NCBI RefSeq assembly: GCF_910589235.1
Contig: NC_060964.1
Location: 3,666,992-3,730,991, forward strand
Reading direction: 5' to 3'
DNA length: 64,000 nucleotides
Origin: Vespa crabro
Lineage: Eukaryota > Arthropoda > Insecta > Hymenoptera > Vespidae
The notes under the pieces were generated by a model. The model ran no database searches and had not been told where the DNA came from. It saw only the letters and a program-made list of their open reading frames with translations. A program made the position numbers and the translations under genes. Below, piece after piece: positions 1 to 12,094 of the stretch (the first letter of the stretch is position 1; every line of letters starts with the position of its first letter).

Positions 1-749
1 TTCTTTTTCCGCTTGAAAGCTCATAGTATTCGGTTTCTCTCTATGCCTTATTCAAATCTATTAATTTAATCTAGTTAGTTATTTACGCTAAAACGCTTCA
101 ATTTCATTTGAATTTGATCTAGGAATTGGAGTAGAATCATGATTAAATACATTAATTGGATTTTATATCGGTTGACCATCCTTCAAAGGTAAGCCAATTA
201 AAGGATGATCTATTGTTTAATTTCATCGTGTGTTAAGTTACTGGAAAGACCTTGCTAGACACATAATCCAATTAACAATATCAAGTTAAATCACTTGCAA
301 CCCTTCAGTTTCGTTGCTCATTAATTTCATAACTAGCAAAACATTAATTTCATGACTAGAAAAGAATTCATGCTCGAAACGAAATTGTAGAAGTACGAAA
401 TCGAATAGAATATGTAATATATGGAAAATGTAATATAAAATATGCAAAGATTAATAAACCGGAACGAATATTGAAGTTATTTCACTAACATTTCTTAATC
501 TTATTTCAAGAGTAATAAATATTCGTTTATACGAAAATCAATTAATTTTGTAAATATTTGCAAGGCAGATACTTCGAAAAGTAAAACTTTTGCGTAATAA
601 ATTAATAAAGTTTTTTTCGTAACGAAATTTTTCAATTCAACCCGATATTTTGAATACCATTGAATTACTGTTCTCAGCTGCGGCAATTACTGTTTTCAAC
701 AGCGACATTGAGAAAATAAATGGATATAGAAAAAGAGAGAAAGAGAGAG

Positions 750-780
<31 letters not shown>

Positions 781-1208
781 CAGATAGACAGAGATAATAG
801 ATCAAAGGAAAGAAAAGAGAATAAAAGTCAACGTGAAGAAGATAGAATGAAAAGTTTGAGTGTGTATTGTTACATGAACTTCTCGACTGCTTTTGATCTC
901 TTTAAAATAGTAGGAATATTAAAATCGTTATCGCGTACTGATCCTTTTTTTTTATCTTTTTGACCTTCTTTATTAAATATTATATTACATGAGACGACGA
1001 GAAAAAGTGATCGGAAATGGTTCATTCCATATTATCGAAGAAATACAATTAATGAAGAATGATTGAATGAATGATTATTTTTAAATATTACGGAAAATAG
1101 TATCTTGATATATAAAGAAATGAATTTCCGATTCTTTTGTGTTCTACTTAATTTAAAAAAAACAAATTTGTTTGTACGAATAAAAAAAGAAACTGGCCCT
1201 CTTCTTTA

Positions 1209-1260
<52 letters not shown>

Positions 1261-2690
1261 GATTTTACGTAAAGTTATTTCATCCTTTCTTTTCCTCTCT
1301 TTATCTTTCCTTTCTTTTCTCGCCTTCACCGGGGTAAAGTGCGTCATCGTACAATACGACTAACAACAAGAGAATTCGAGAAAACTAGAACCATATCGGT
1401 GCGATAAGAGAAACGAAATTGTCGATCGAATACAAACGTGTACAAAAGATGGGACGCATCGACGAGAAAAGAGGAAAGAATAACGTGCTTTGTTCGCGAA
1501 TACTTTTTCGTTTATTTCGAGAGCAATAAAAGCGAACAACCAATTTCAACTGGTTATTTTTTTTTTTTTAAAAGCTAGATAGACAAAGAGAAAGTCCAGT
1601 AAAAAAAAAAAAAAGAAAAAAAAAGAAAAGAAGGTCTATAGCAAATCGACGAATAGCATGACATCGACAAATATTCGCTCGAAGGTGGAATTTCACAGTG
1701 CAAATGTGCTTGCCCTCAGGGACGCGTTAAAATATAGACTACACGTTACGTTTTCAAAGGGACGTGAGAAGTTCATTAATGTCGACGAAGCTCAATGGTA
1801 TTTCTTTTCTTTTTTTTTTTTTTTTCTTTTTTATCCTTTGATATCTCGAACACGCAATTTCTCATCGAATAGATTCGTATAATATGTAAGATATAATGTA
1901 GAAGGAATATTCGCGTATTGTACTCTAATCACTAACCCAATAAAAAGGTTACCGTATGAATTCCATTAAATTTCGACATTTCGATTTGAATATCATACAG
2001 ATTGGTGCATTTAAATAAGAACATTTGAATGTCAATTTGCTTACAGAAGTACAATAATATTTTTTATTTTTATTATTTTGAATGGTTATTATATGAAAAG
2101 GATAAATGTATAATTTGATAAAAAAATAAAAAACGAAAAAAAAAATGATTCGCTATAAATCGTTTCCTATTATAAGCATATCCTGTTCATTGTTAAACAA
2201 GGCAAAATATATACTTCCCAATCAAATCAATATAATTCTCAATCAAAATTCCTCTTTCCGACGCGGATCGCAAAAAATTTCTTTATCTCGAAAATATTCC
2301 AATTTCGTGACATAATAGAATGAAATAAAATATATTTCTAAAAATAAAATATAAAATAGTAAAATTAAAAAAAGAAAAACGGGAATTCTCGAAATTTTAC
2401 GAATTTATAATTACACATAACGATATATTTCAAAGGGAACGTTTGTAATAAAAAAAGCAAATCCATAAATCCGCATTGGAATGTCATCACGCAAAATCGC
2501 ATTATTTCATTTTAAATTCACGGCTGTTCATCCTCTCACATTATTCCATTGTAATACATAACTTTCATCTCGGGAGCAATAAATTTGAGAAACTTCGTTT
2601 TATGAAGCGTCATTGTGAATTTTCAACTTCAGGTGACGTCATTTAACTAATTTGTCGACCTTCGATAATACATCATCATTGTTTTGCAAA

Positions 2691-2770
2691 ATCGATAAAA
2701 GCGATAATTTCGAAATGATATTCGATAGAAGCGATACTTTCGAAACGATATTCGATAGAAGCGATAACTT
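2691..2770. repeat. 30-bp tandem repeat, about 2.7 copies
   Basis: Units at 2691-2720, 2721-2750 and a partial at 2751-2770 share a core of the form ATAGAAGCGATA(A/C)TTTCG followed by AA(A/C)GATATTCG. Copies differ at a few positions, so this is a slightly diverged minisatellite. Confidence 0.75.
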
Positions 2771-5179
2771 TAACAAGCGGTTAACCCCAGGCGTATATCA
2801 TCCGTTATAGAACTTGACGTATTTCACTCTTTTTTATTTTACTCCTTTCTTTTCCTTTTTTTATTTTTTTTTTATTTTTTTATTTTTTTTTTTTTTTTAA
2901 TAACGCCTACATAAGTCAATTTAATTTGAATATTATAGAACTTTTACAGGTGTATGAAAATTAAAAATTTCTCTCTCCAATTTTTCTTTTTTTTTTTCTT
3001 TTTTTTTCCGAAAACAAAACAATTAAATGCTAACGATTATTTGAAATTCAATTAACACCTAATATTCGTTTCCAAAAATACAAAAAGAAAAAAAAAGAAA
3101 AAACAGAATAATAAAGAGGTATCAAAAAAAAAAAAATAAAAGAGAAATAGAAAATCTAACGGCATAAAAAGAGAATTGATTAAAACAGGTCCGAGAGCTA
3201 TGAAATAGAGTTTTCCTTTCTTTTCATCTCACAAACGTCGCCATATGCTAGATTGCGAGGACATCTCTATTTCAAAGCGACGAGATTCGAGGTCGTTCTC
3301 GCGTCTTCAATCATTCGCAGGTGTGGCTCCCTCGAGGAAGATCAGTAATTGCAAATCCGATAGAGCGCGACTCTACAGTCCCAATGTAAAATTCCACGAA
3401 CGTCCAAACGGGTTTAAGGGTGAGAGGATAAAGAGCACTCGGGGCGAACCTTTCGCGAGAATCTGCTGAAAACGTTGAAGCTTTCGATTCCGAAGGAACG
3501 AATCGTGATTTGAAAACCATTGCTAAAGGAAAAAGAAAGAAAAGATCATCGAACAAATAAAAGTTTTCTCGATTCAATCGATAGTATTCACTTCATTTCA
3601 CGAACGTATTTTTATCATTTTATCAATAACTTAAGATCTTTGCTATTTCTTTCTTTAAAAGAATTCAATCCTTTCTTCGTAAGATTTATGAAAGATACTT
3701 CCGTGAAAGAATAAAATAAAAATTCTTTTTAACTAGATATGCCGGAAGGGTGTGAATTAGAAGAACTTAACGAGTAAACGAGTTCAACAGGTGAGAGGAC
3801 ATCGGAAATCGTTCGTTTTCTTTGACAAAAGATTTATTGCCCATGGAAAAAAAAAGACTAATAATAATAATTTAATATTGCATTGATGATAAACGATGTT
3901 TATGCAAAATAATTTCCACGTTGATTCACTCGCATCCCTTAATTTTTTTAAACTTTCTCTCAAAAAGCCATGCGAACTATTATGACTGTGAAAATTCGTT
4001 CGATGTTCATTAAGGATAAAATATATATTGCTCAAGTTATTGTCCATAAAAATTTCTAGTTAAATTCTTAACTTTTTTAGAATGTACGAGGCCATAAACG
4101 CAGATTAAACGAGGATGTCTGAAGCTTACCCTTGAAATAGCTATATTTCATATCATTCATGTCATCCTTTCATCTCATCCGTCAATACGTATGAGAAATC
4201 GCACGAAATTGTTTAAACATACTAAATGAATTATTTAGAAAATATCAACAACCAATCAAGAGATCAATCCTTTCCTTTCCGTACACTTTTTATTTGAAAA
4301 TTTCTCCTACACACTTCCTCTTTCCCTTTCGCTTTATTTCGAACTATTTTAAACGTCTTATCGAATAGTCAGTCGCAATATAACATCTCAAGTAGCAACA
4401 CATAATGTCCCAAAATCGCAATATTACATTTCAATGTGCAAGGTATGTAGTATGTAGTAATAACTAGTAAACTCGATATATCATAATGATCATAAGAATA
4501 TATTGTTATATTATTATACTACGTCTATCATCGTTCAAACAGTCAACCTCACTTCGTAATATACGAAAACTAGGTCTCGTTTAGATTAATTTCCTTTCGT
4601 GGGTTCGGTGTTCTCGGAAACAATTATGTCATTAACCGAAGTATCTGTCTACAAATATCATCATGACGTTTAGAAAGTCCATGGAGATACATATCAATAA
4701 TATAAATGAATAAGATAATCAAGAATTAAATACAATGTATAAAATAAGATTAAATAGGCTATATGTTTCGGATTAATTTTTATATTTTAAGTTGATAAAC
4801 AAATGACGCAAGAAAGAAAATAAGGAAAGAAAAAAAGATATAATATGTTTACTTATATTTATATTTTGTTAAAAATTATCATTTTCAATATTTTTATTTA
4901 TCTTAAAAGATTTAATTATCAAACGATTTTTTTTTCTTTATTTTTTTCTTTTTTTTCTTTTTTTTTTTCTTTTTTTTTAATAGATCAAAGAACCATTGAT
5001 CTTACGAAAAGCTTCAACGAGCTGATAATCTTTCATAAAATTTTATTAGCGACAATATTAGTTTAACAATTTAATCGATGCAAGGAATCGTGCTACGAAT
5101 AGATTTACCTATGCGGGTCTTGTGGCGTACAGTTAACCCGTTGAAAAATCCATTTACAACACACCTTTATTTTTTCTCC

Positions 5180-5186
<7 letters not shown>

Positions 5187-5219
<33 letters not shown>

Positions 5220-5245
5220 ATACACACATACACACTCGCTCACTT

Positions 5246-5310
<65 letters not shown>

Positions 5311-5325
5311 CTATCTCTCTCTTTC
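5187..5325. repeat. Compound (CT)n / (CTAT)n microsatellite
   Basis: Runs of CT interrupted by a CACACA/TACACA patch near 5219-5243 and followed by eight or so ATCT units. It creates a long Ser/Leu-type open frame that is only a by-product of the repeat. Confidence 0.9.
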
Positions 5326-6188
5326 AAGTTACTATACATTTGCCATCAAACGAAACTCGGCTTTCTACTATTTTCGAGCTTAAACGCTTAAACGAATTAT
5401 CTGCCAGAGGAGAGTTAGCAGATCTAATTTGTAACATGGTTACGGTGAATTTTATCACGGGTCAGTGCCTCGTCTCTTTTTCTAACACATCTGTTTAACT
5501 AAACTCTTTAACACATACAAGTTTATTTGTTATTTGTTCCTAAAGATTATAGAATAAAAAATATATAAAACCAACTCAAATAAACCATTTATCAGTTTCA
5601 ACAAATTACTCATTACCGAGGCTTCGTTTAAACCGCAGAATCTTCTTTTAATATCGTTTGAAGGGTCGTTCGATGCTTGTCGTACCTTCGTTTGACCTGA
5701 CTTTTAAAATCGTGAAAGTTAATAACATCGAAGAAAAGAGAAAAGGATCTCTACTGGTTCCAATTACGAACCAGAACGTTCGAAAATTAAATTAGAAATT
5801 CATGTTCTATTTAAAATTAGTAGGACAAAGAATATGTCAAATTATTTATCACTTGTTAAATATACTCTTCTAAAGACGTTTAATGACTTTTTCGAACGTT
5901 CACATATTCTTTTTTTTTTTTTCTTTTATTCTTTTTCCTTTCCTTTCTATTTTAGGAAAGACAAAGATTGTCTAGTGACCACAGTTATAATCGTTAGTTA
6001 CACTGTAGAATACTCGTAGAGAAAATGGAAACAATGTTTAAACAGAGAAGAGGTTCGCTTCGTTGAGACAGTTCAGTTGGAAACACACGAGATAGTGAAA
6101 AGGACCGTCGAAGTGTATTGTCGAGTCGAATCTTGAATGTTGTATCTTGAACACAGCCGACTTTGAGTTGTCGATAAATTCGACTTTT

Positions 6189-6255
6189 AGAAAGAGAGAG
6201 AAAGAAAGAGAGAGAGAAAGAGTGAGAGAGAGAGGGAGAGAGAGAGAGAGGAGAG
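6189..6255. repeat. (GA)n microsatellite
   Basis: Imperfect GA run with AAAG and GGGA interruptions. It lies about 200 bp upstream of the presumed promoter of the small plus-strand gene at 7170-7424. Confidence 0.85.
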
Positions 6256-6433
6256 AGAAGAAAACCAAAGAAAGAAAGAGTGCTATGCCAAAATTAGATC
6301 AAGCTATTTCACCTTGAACGATCTTTCTGTTTTTAGAACTAAAGTAAAACATCTTCATGTGTATTACATCGTAAAATTATACGATCAGATAATCTAAGAG
6401 GAAAACGATAAGTTAAAACCTTATCGTTATCCG

Positions 6434-6624
6434 ATATTTATACTTTCAATTCGATAAAGGTAAGAGAAGTTCAGTGTAAAAGGATTATTTTAACATTTTG
6501 AATTTAACAGATAGTTTTGCGTCATTCGAGAGCGGTCATTCGAGATCAATGTTTCAAAGAAATAAGTACGATTCGATCGAACCGAATTAAACGCGATTAA
6601 CGTCGATTATTATATCTCATTTTG
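6434..6624 (+). promoter_or_regulatory. Possible core promoter and 5' UTR exon of the first secapin-like gene
   Basis: A TATA-like ATTTATA lies at about 6436-6442. An arthropod initiator-like TCAGTG follows at 6471-6476, close to the usual spacing of about 30 bp. Downstream, TTTG|GTGAGT gives a strong donor at 6625, and TTTTCAG at 6973-6979 gives an acceptor. Together they would define a non-coding first exon of about 150 nt and a 355-bp 5' UTR intron before the ATG at 7170. This is inferred from signals only. Confidence 0.35.
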
Positions 6625-7169
6625 GTGAGTACTTATAGAATTAATAGAATATCGAATTATAAAGATCAATATATTTAGATATTACGCTCGTAATTTATTT
6701 CTAAAAATATTTGAATACTCCATGATTTCTACGGGAAATATTTCCTGGTAATAATTTTTCGTTGACTTTAAATTCGCATATAACGCATATTAATGCTTAT
6801 CGATAATAAATTGAAATTAATCGCTTAAGTAAAAAAAAAAAATAAAGGAAATAAATAAGAGAGAAATATCGATAATAAGCCTATCTATATAGAGGCAAAT
6901 TTATGCAAACATAGTCATAAGTTGTTGATGATATTGCGCTCGGATTACATTTAACGAATTGTTTCTTCGACATTTTCAGGGTGAAGTCGATAACGTTTGA
7001 TAAGAGGACGTTATCGGTAATAAGGAAGAGAGGAAAAGGGAAAGAAGAGGAAGACAAGAATTATATCGAAATTATCGTTGTTGAAGAAGTTATCGGTGAC
7101 CTTGCGTTTGATAGAAGAAAGGAAATTTGTTTTTGTTGGGAAAAACCAATCAATTGTGGGATAATTAAA

Positions 7170-7424
7170 ATGGCAGAAAATTCATTGTCCGAGTCGAACG
7201 AGAAAATGCCTTTGGAGGAAGAAGCCAAGGAGGAAGTTAAAGTTGAAAATGGAGAAGCCGTAGAGGAGTGTAACGCAAAGGAATTTTGCGAAGAGGATAA
7301 CAAGGATGAAATTAAAAAGCGTACAAAAAGAAACATTATTAAAGCACCATTATTCGAGGTTAAAGATGATAAAACTCAATATCGTCGCGATTCGAATGGA
7401 CGCTTAAGACCAGTCTATTTTTAA
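7170..7424 (+). CDS. Secapin-like core protein without core cysteines or signal peptide (84 aa)
   Basis: The start is the ATG at 7170. The frame is open back to 6981, but without an upstream ATG and just after a TTTTCAG acceptor, so the upstream part is read as 5' UTR. The first half is strongly acidic (Glu-rich, residues 10-47), then comes a basic KKRTKR patch (49-54) and a C-terminal core NIIKAP (55-60) ... RRDSNGRLRPVYF (72-84). This core matches that of the secapin-like peptide 3.3 kb downstream (NIITAP ... RQDSNG ... R), but both core cysteines are absent and no hydrophobic leader is visible. AATAAA poly(A) signals follow at 7464 and 7476. It may be an intracellular or unconventionally processed relative, or an ordinary conserved protein with a convergent tail. 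Function unknown. The gene probably sits, antisense, inside an intron of the receptor gene. Confidence 0.65.
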   Translation: MAENSLSESNEKMPLEEEAKEEVKVENGEAVEECNAKEFCEEDNKDEIKKRTKRNIIKAPLFEVKDDKTQYRRDSNGRLRPVYF

Positions 7425-7647
7425 TCGTATATTTTTATATTAAATGCAGAAAAAAGAAGAGATAATAAATTAAATAATAAAATACTAAGATTAAATTATA
7501 TTCATCGATAAAAAATATTTTAACATCATTTAAATATTATTCTTACGATTAATTTTTCTATATTTCTAAAGAAATGGAAATCTATAATGAAAAGTAACAT
7601 AATTCTTGAAGAATATTTTGCTACTAGATGAGCATATTGGTCAGTTC

Positions 7648-7712
<65 letters not shown>

Positions 7713-9260
7713 GAATAATATTAAAATATAGAACAATAGATACATATACAAATAGAATTTTATATACTATATTTGCTTAGTCATTATTTTTATTTTAATA
7801 AAGACATCAATAATAAAATATTATTAATATAAGAAGATAACTGAAGTAACGTACAATATAAACAGATAATGAAATATCTCAAATTAAACGCTATATAGTA
7901 CTCATATAAAACGTACAGATTAATGCTTAATATTATGACTGATCATAATGATGGTAATAGTTTGTAATAATAACATGAGAAAGAGATGGAGTGGAATTTA
8001 AGTTCTTCATAGAATATAATCCCTGATGTTTGTTAATATCGCAATTCAAATATTTTTTACGAGATACAAACCTCAGTTATTTCTGAATTCCAAAAATATA
8101 TTTATAGAACTGATAACACGGTTGATCCCTTTCATAATTTACGATCGTTATAAGCGTACTAGTATCCAAAGAATATAAATTTATATGAAGATATACATAG
8201 ATTCTGTTACTAACGATTAATTGAGATATAATTGTGATGAGAGCACGATCGTAAAATCATACAATTGATGTTATATGAACACGACGATATGGCTTCCATT
8301 TTCAACGTATCGTTTAAACGATAAGTCAAGTTTGTTAATTGTAATTATAACATCATCGAAAGAAAAATAATGTAGAAATTATAAGAGAATTAACTATTAG
8401 ACTTAGATACGATAATCGTTATCATAATTAAAAAGAAATTTTTACCATATATATATATATATATATAGAAATAAATTTAATACCTTGTCACAAATTCATA
8501 AATAATTTTGAAGTTCGAAGATCAGATTTTTAATCGAGCAAAATTCCATTTCTCCGATAAAAATCATTGTATTTATCGAAAATATAATAATATACATCGT
8601 AAAAAATAATTAAAACAAATCGAATTCTTAACTCTTACGTAATCTAATTTGATCTTTATAGATACGAATCGATAACGAGATAAACAGAAGACTCGAAAAC
8701 ATTTCGAAATGAAACATTTCATAATGTAACATTTGTTCGACATATTCTTTGTGTCTCGACAGACACGCTTTGTTAAGTCTTTTCAAAAACACATCTTGAA
8801 AACGTATGCAAATGCATATAAACGATATTATGAATGCTGAAGATAGCATCAAAAATGTTTAGAAATAAAATTGCGAATTGTTTTATCTTTCTAATATCCA
8901 ATTGAATTGTTTAAATTGAGTATTATGGAGTATTATTATTTTTTTTTAAATCGAATTGTACACTTACGAACATAAATCTCTGTTACTTTCTCTTTTTCTT
9001 TTCTTATTTATTACTCTCTTTTTTCTCATTTTTTTTTTTTTCACGAAATTCAAGCGACCTTATTCTCACCGATAACACGGAGTATACATACGTATGTCAG
9101 ATATATATACTATATCCCTGTATATATTGTAATAGTATGTATACATAAAATACGTATGAGTATATAATTCAAGGGCGAATTTTGCTATGTCTTTCCGAGA
9201 AAACTTTTCACTCGCAAAGCAATGATAAAGATTACGTCACACGAGCATACAGTCGGCAGT
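7425..9260. other. Non-coding spacer between the two small plus-strand genes
   Basis: It holds the 3' UTR of the upstream gene, a long (AAT)n microsatellite and AT-rich unique sequence. I see no supported gene. A short (AT)n lies at about 8447-8467, and AT-rich TATATA/CGTATG repeats at 9085-9165. Confidence 0.6.
7648..7712. repeat. (AAT)n microsatellite
   Basis: About 21 uninterrupted TAA/AAT units, starting about 225 bp after the stop codon of the small gene ending at 7424. Confidence 0.95.
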
Positions 9261-9300
9261 AGATTATAAATATGAACGTGGAACGCTTCTAGAAACAGAT
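9231..9300 (+). promoter_or_regulatory. Possible promoter of the secapin-like gene
   Basis: A TATAAATAT box lies at 9265-9273, with ATTACGTCAC, a CRE-like element, about 30 bp upstream (9231-9240). The expected start about 30 bp below the TATA box falls near CAGAT at 9296. A leader intron would then run to the strong acceptor CCCTTTCAG ending at 10411. Supported only by motif spacing. Confidence 0.3.
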
Positions 9301-9407
9301 ATGTTGGTAGATACTCTGGCGAGAACATCTTTGCTTTTTTATTAGGAATTCTTGCGTAATCAATAATATCGATAATAAGAAGTCCAAGAAAACAAAAAAA
9401 TACATAT

Positions 9408-9449
<42 letters not shown>

Positions 9450-10475
9450 AGAAAGAAGAGAGAAAAGGAAAGGAGAGAAATAAAGTGAAGACAAAGAAAA
9501 GACGTATACGAGCATTCATATAAAAGCTATTCGATAATTCAAAGGTATAGAATTCGTTGTTAAATATGAAAATTTTTTATTCGTCGATCACGTAGTTCCT
9601 CGTGAAGTGTCTTTTATCAAAAGAAGCAAGAAAAAGAAAAAACAAAGAAAAGGAGAAAAAGAATGTCAAGTGAAAGTGCAAGTTAATTAACTTAACGTTT
9701 AATCGTCATCGAGAGATGATTTTGTTTTACGAAAAATATTGTAATTAGAAACAAGTATGATTCGTGTATTCTCCATGTGATAAGTAATTTTAATGAGAAA
9801 AAAAAAATAGGAATGAACTTAAATACATTGATTACAAAAAAAATTGTGAAGTTTAAGGATTAAAACGTATAACAAATTCTGTCAATACAATTGAAAAATC
9901 CATTTAAAGGGAAATTTGTGTGTATGTATATTTGTGTACGTGGGTGAGTGAGTGTGCGTGCGCTGAATTCCGTATACAATATCTTTTAATTATACTCAAT
10001 CTATTTTCGGCATTCGATGAAAATCAAAGGGAATGTCTTGATTTTTTTACAAAATATAAATAAAATGAATCGAATAATCGATAGAAATAATTTCTAATTC
10101 GCTTCAATGTTATGTATAATGTTTCCATTAAATTTCTTTATTGATATTCACTAAACAATAATTATTGATATATTTGTTAAAACTAATGAAAGATATTATG
10201 TTCGGAAGTGATGTGATGTGAAGAATCCTTTTTTAAAATTGATAACTTTGCGATAATTAATAACGTTGTATTTAATGGTTTAAATTACAGTTGGTGCTAT
10301 TCGGAGAAAGAAGAACCGAATCATCGTAATCACTCAAGGAAGAGTAGAAATCTATTTTCGTTTTTCTTTCGAAAGATTAAACTTTCACTTTTTTCCTTTC
10401 TTCCCTTTCAGGAAAACCTTCCTATCCTTTTTCCCCAATTTTATTTTCCCACGCATACCTATTTCCTTTACAAAT

Positions 10476-10712
10476 ATGAAATACTTTCCAGTGGCACTGA
10501 TTGCAACCACCATGATTTTTCTTCTTTTTTTCACGAATCTCGTTGATCCCGTACTCTCTCAGACTGATAAATCTCCCAATATGAAATCTTCAAATAATAA
10601 GACGAAACCGAAAGAACATACTTTCAACATCATAACGGCGCCTGAAAAGAAATGTCCAGATGGTCAACGACAGGACTCAAATGGTATTTGCAGAACCTTC
10701 GTTCCGATGTAA
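10476..10712 (+). CDS. Secapin-like secreted peptide precursor (78 aa)
   Basis: The ATG at 10476 begins a classical signal peptide: a short basic N-terminus, a hydrophobic core over residues 5-22, and a likely cut after VLSQ (about residue 29). A low-complexity Lys/Ser/Asn propeptide follows (30-49). The C-terminal core is FNIITAPEKKCPDG ... DSNGICR ... VP, with two cysteines (C60 and C72) 11 residues apart. This I-x-x-P-x-x-C-P-x-G ... C-R ... P pattern is that of secapin, a small single-disulfide peptide of hymenopteran venom and haemolymph, reported in the literature as a protease inhibitor or antimicrobial. Precursor length (70-80 aa) fits the family. A polypyrimidine tract and CAG acceptor end at 10411, 64 bp upstream, so the coding part is probably the last exon after a leader intron. 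An AATAAA lies at 10859. Family assignment is fairly secure; the activity of this copy is not known. Confidence 0.8.
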   Translation: MKYFPVALIATTMIFLLFFTNLVDPVLSQTDKSPNMKSSNNKTKPKEHTFNIITAPEKKCPDGQRQDSNGICRTFVPM

Positions 10713-11010
10713 CTATTGTTGTTTGTTTCTATTTTATTTTTGTTTTCTCATGATATTTCAATCAAGGAATAATAAGTAATGCCATCGAATAATACGACGT
10801 TCTTTATTTATTACAAATAATATGCAATTTTTTTAAATGAAGAAAATTTATTCGAACGAATAAACGTTTGTTTGTAATTATTATTATAGAAACAAATATA
10901 CACGTTCGATGACCCTTTGACAAAAGTCGTTACTTGAAGAAAAAAAGAAATGTTCGGAAGTACTATAGATTTTGGAAAATTACAAGGTCAGCAGACAACG
11001 CAGACTACTC

Positions 11011-11015
<5 letters not shown>

Positions 11016-11064
<49 letters not shown>
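11016..11064. repeat. (TA)n microsatellite
   Basis: About 24 TA units. Confidence 0.95.
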
Positions 11065-11068
<4 letters not shown>

Positions 11069-11354
11069 ATTTTATCTTGCTTTTTTAACAAAATTTGAAA
11101 CAGTTAAAGTAGTTTGTTTACCGGAGGCTAACTCAACTTCGTTGAAGCAATATCGGCAAGGTTGCGCCTGAGTAAGTCATAAACTTTGACGTAACTTGTA
11201 ACAGTTCGCTTCAGTCTCCGTTTAGTTGTCCCTGAGCTGCGTACGAGCTGAGTCGAGTACCTCGAGGAAATATCGATTTACCTTTGTCCTTCGTCATCAA
11301 TACATTCAATTTTACTTTTCTTACCGTAACGATCGATCGAAAGGAAAAGAGAAA

Positions 11355-11385
11355 AAGAGAGAGCGAGAGATCGAGAGAACGAGAG

Positions 11386-11428
<43 letters not shown>
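11355..11428. repeat. (GA)n microsatellite
   Basis: GA run with AGAGATCGAGA-type interruptions, pure over its last 40 bp. Confidence 0.9.
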
Positions 11429-11430
<2 letters not shown>

Positions 11431-11764
11431 AAGAGAATTTTCGTACGAGTAATGTCGAACAATAAATTTCAAGAAGGAAGAAACTCGGAAACTCGAATGT
11501 TTTTTTGGTAACATGACAAGTAAATGTATTCGTAGAACATCATTAATTAAAATCGGCAATTCGAAACCTCTACTAATTAACGCAACTCGAGTATCGCATG
11601 CCAACAGTAAAGGGAAAAGGTAAGAAAGGTTTTAATATTCATTAGTACATACAAAGCTTCTTCCGTGCGTGTAATTACGTCGTACTCGCGATGGAAGAAC
11701 GTTCTTTGGCTGACGTAAAATCGATTTACGTCGCTCAATGTGTCCCATTGATCTTCATCCTCGT

Positions 11765-11802
11765 ACTCTCTCTCTCTCTCTTCTCTTCTCTTCTCTTCTC
11801 TC

Positions 11803-11869
<67 letters not shown>
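11765..11869. repeat. (CT)n / (TTCTC)n / (CTAT)n compound microsatellite
   Basis: A CT tract over 100 bp long with a pentamer TTCTC block. On the receptor's transcribed strand it reads as GA, directly downstream of the exon 2 splice donor (11910-11909). Confidence 0.9.
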
Positions 11870-11870
<1 letters not shown>

Positions 11871-11910
11871 ATCTGTTCGATGTATCGTAATTAATATATT
11901 CGATACGTAC

Positions 11911-12094
11911 TTGAAGAAATATGTGTCGTTAACATATCCAAAGAAAGGAACGGTATAAGTCAACATCCAAATGTTGCCACCACCACAATCGTAGTAAGGC
12001 TTTGACCATCTGCCATCCTCATACTTTACAGTAAGTATTTCGTCCTCCTCACGTTCGGTATAAGTGCTCTCGTTATAAGGATATGTATGTAAAC
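11911..12094 (-). CDS. GPR158/GPR179-like orphan receptor, Cache-domain exon (internal)
   Basis: This internal exon is bounded by a TTTTACAG acceptor (12096-12095) and a GTACGT donor (11910-11905). It starts in phase 1 and ends in phase 2. The 61-codon frame contains DGRWSKPYYDCGGGNIWM and then TYTVPFFGYVNDTYFFK. This W-x-x-P-Y-(Y/F)-D-C-G-G ... PFFGY signature is that of the extracellular Cache domain of the GPR158/GPR179/CG31760 family of class C receptors, whose mammalian member was described as a metabotropic glycine receptor. An N-glycosylation site (NDT) is present. The phase joins exactly to the donor of the exon at 48410-49871, giving SR-G-LHTYPY across the junction. Exons for the rest of the Cache domain, the EGF-like segment, the seven membrane helices and the cytoplasmic tail are not visible further left and presumably lie outside the window. 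Confidence 0.8.

Larger units (their letters stand above)
1..6433. other. Non-coding stretch, probably intronic
   Basis: I find no convincing gene here. The receptor exon at 11911-12094 ends in a splice donor reading leftward on the minus strand, so its transcript continues into this stretch, which is therefore probably intron. It is AT-rich with GA tracts (about 722-780), a (CT)n tract (1215-1256), poly-T/A runs (1559-1626, 2820-2900), a 30-bp tandem repeat (2691-2770) and a compound CT/CTAT tract (5187-5325). The somewhat GC-richer patch at 3230-3510 is open on both strands, but the frames show no family signature. Confidence 0.5.
10713..11910. other. 3' UTR of the secapin-like gene and repeat-rich spacer
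   Basis: After the AATAAA at 10859 the stretch is mostly microsatellite: (TA)n at 11016-11064, GA at 11355-11428 and CT/CTAT at 11765-11869, the last ending about 40 bp from the splice donor of the receptor exon. Open frames on both strands here derive from the repeats. Confidence 0.6.

Noticed and set aside
3245..3577. Opposed open frames on both strands
   Set aside because: No conserved motif and no splice borders; does not resemble the missing receptor exons (rest of Cache, EGF-like, membrane helices).
6981..7169. N-terminal extension of the 84-aa secapin-like protein
   Set aside because: It would need a GTG start directly after a splice acceptor. The first ATG is at 7170, so this is taken as 5' UTR.
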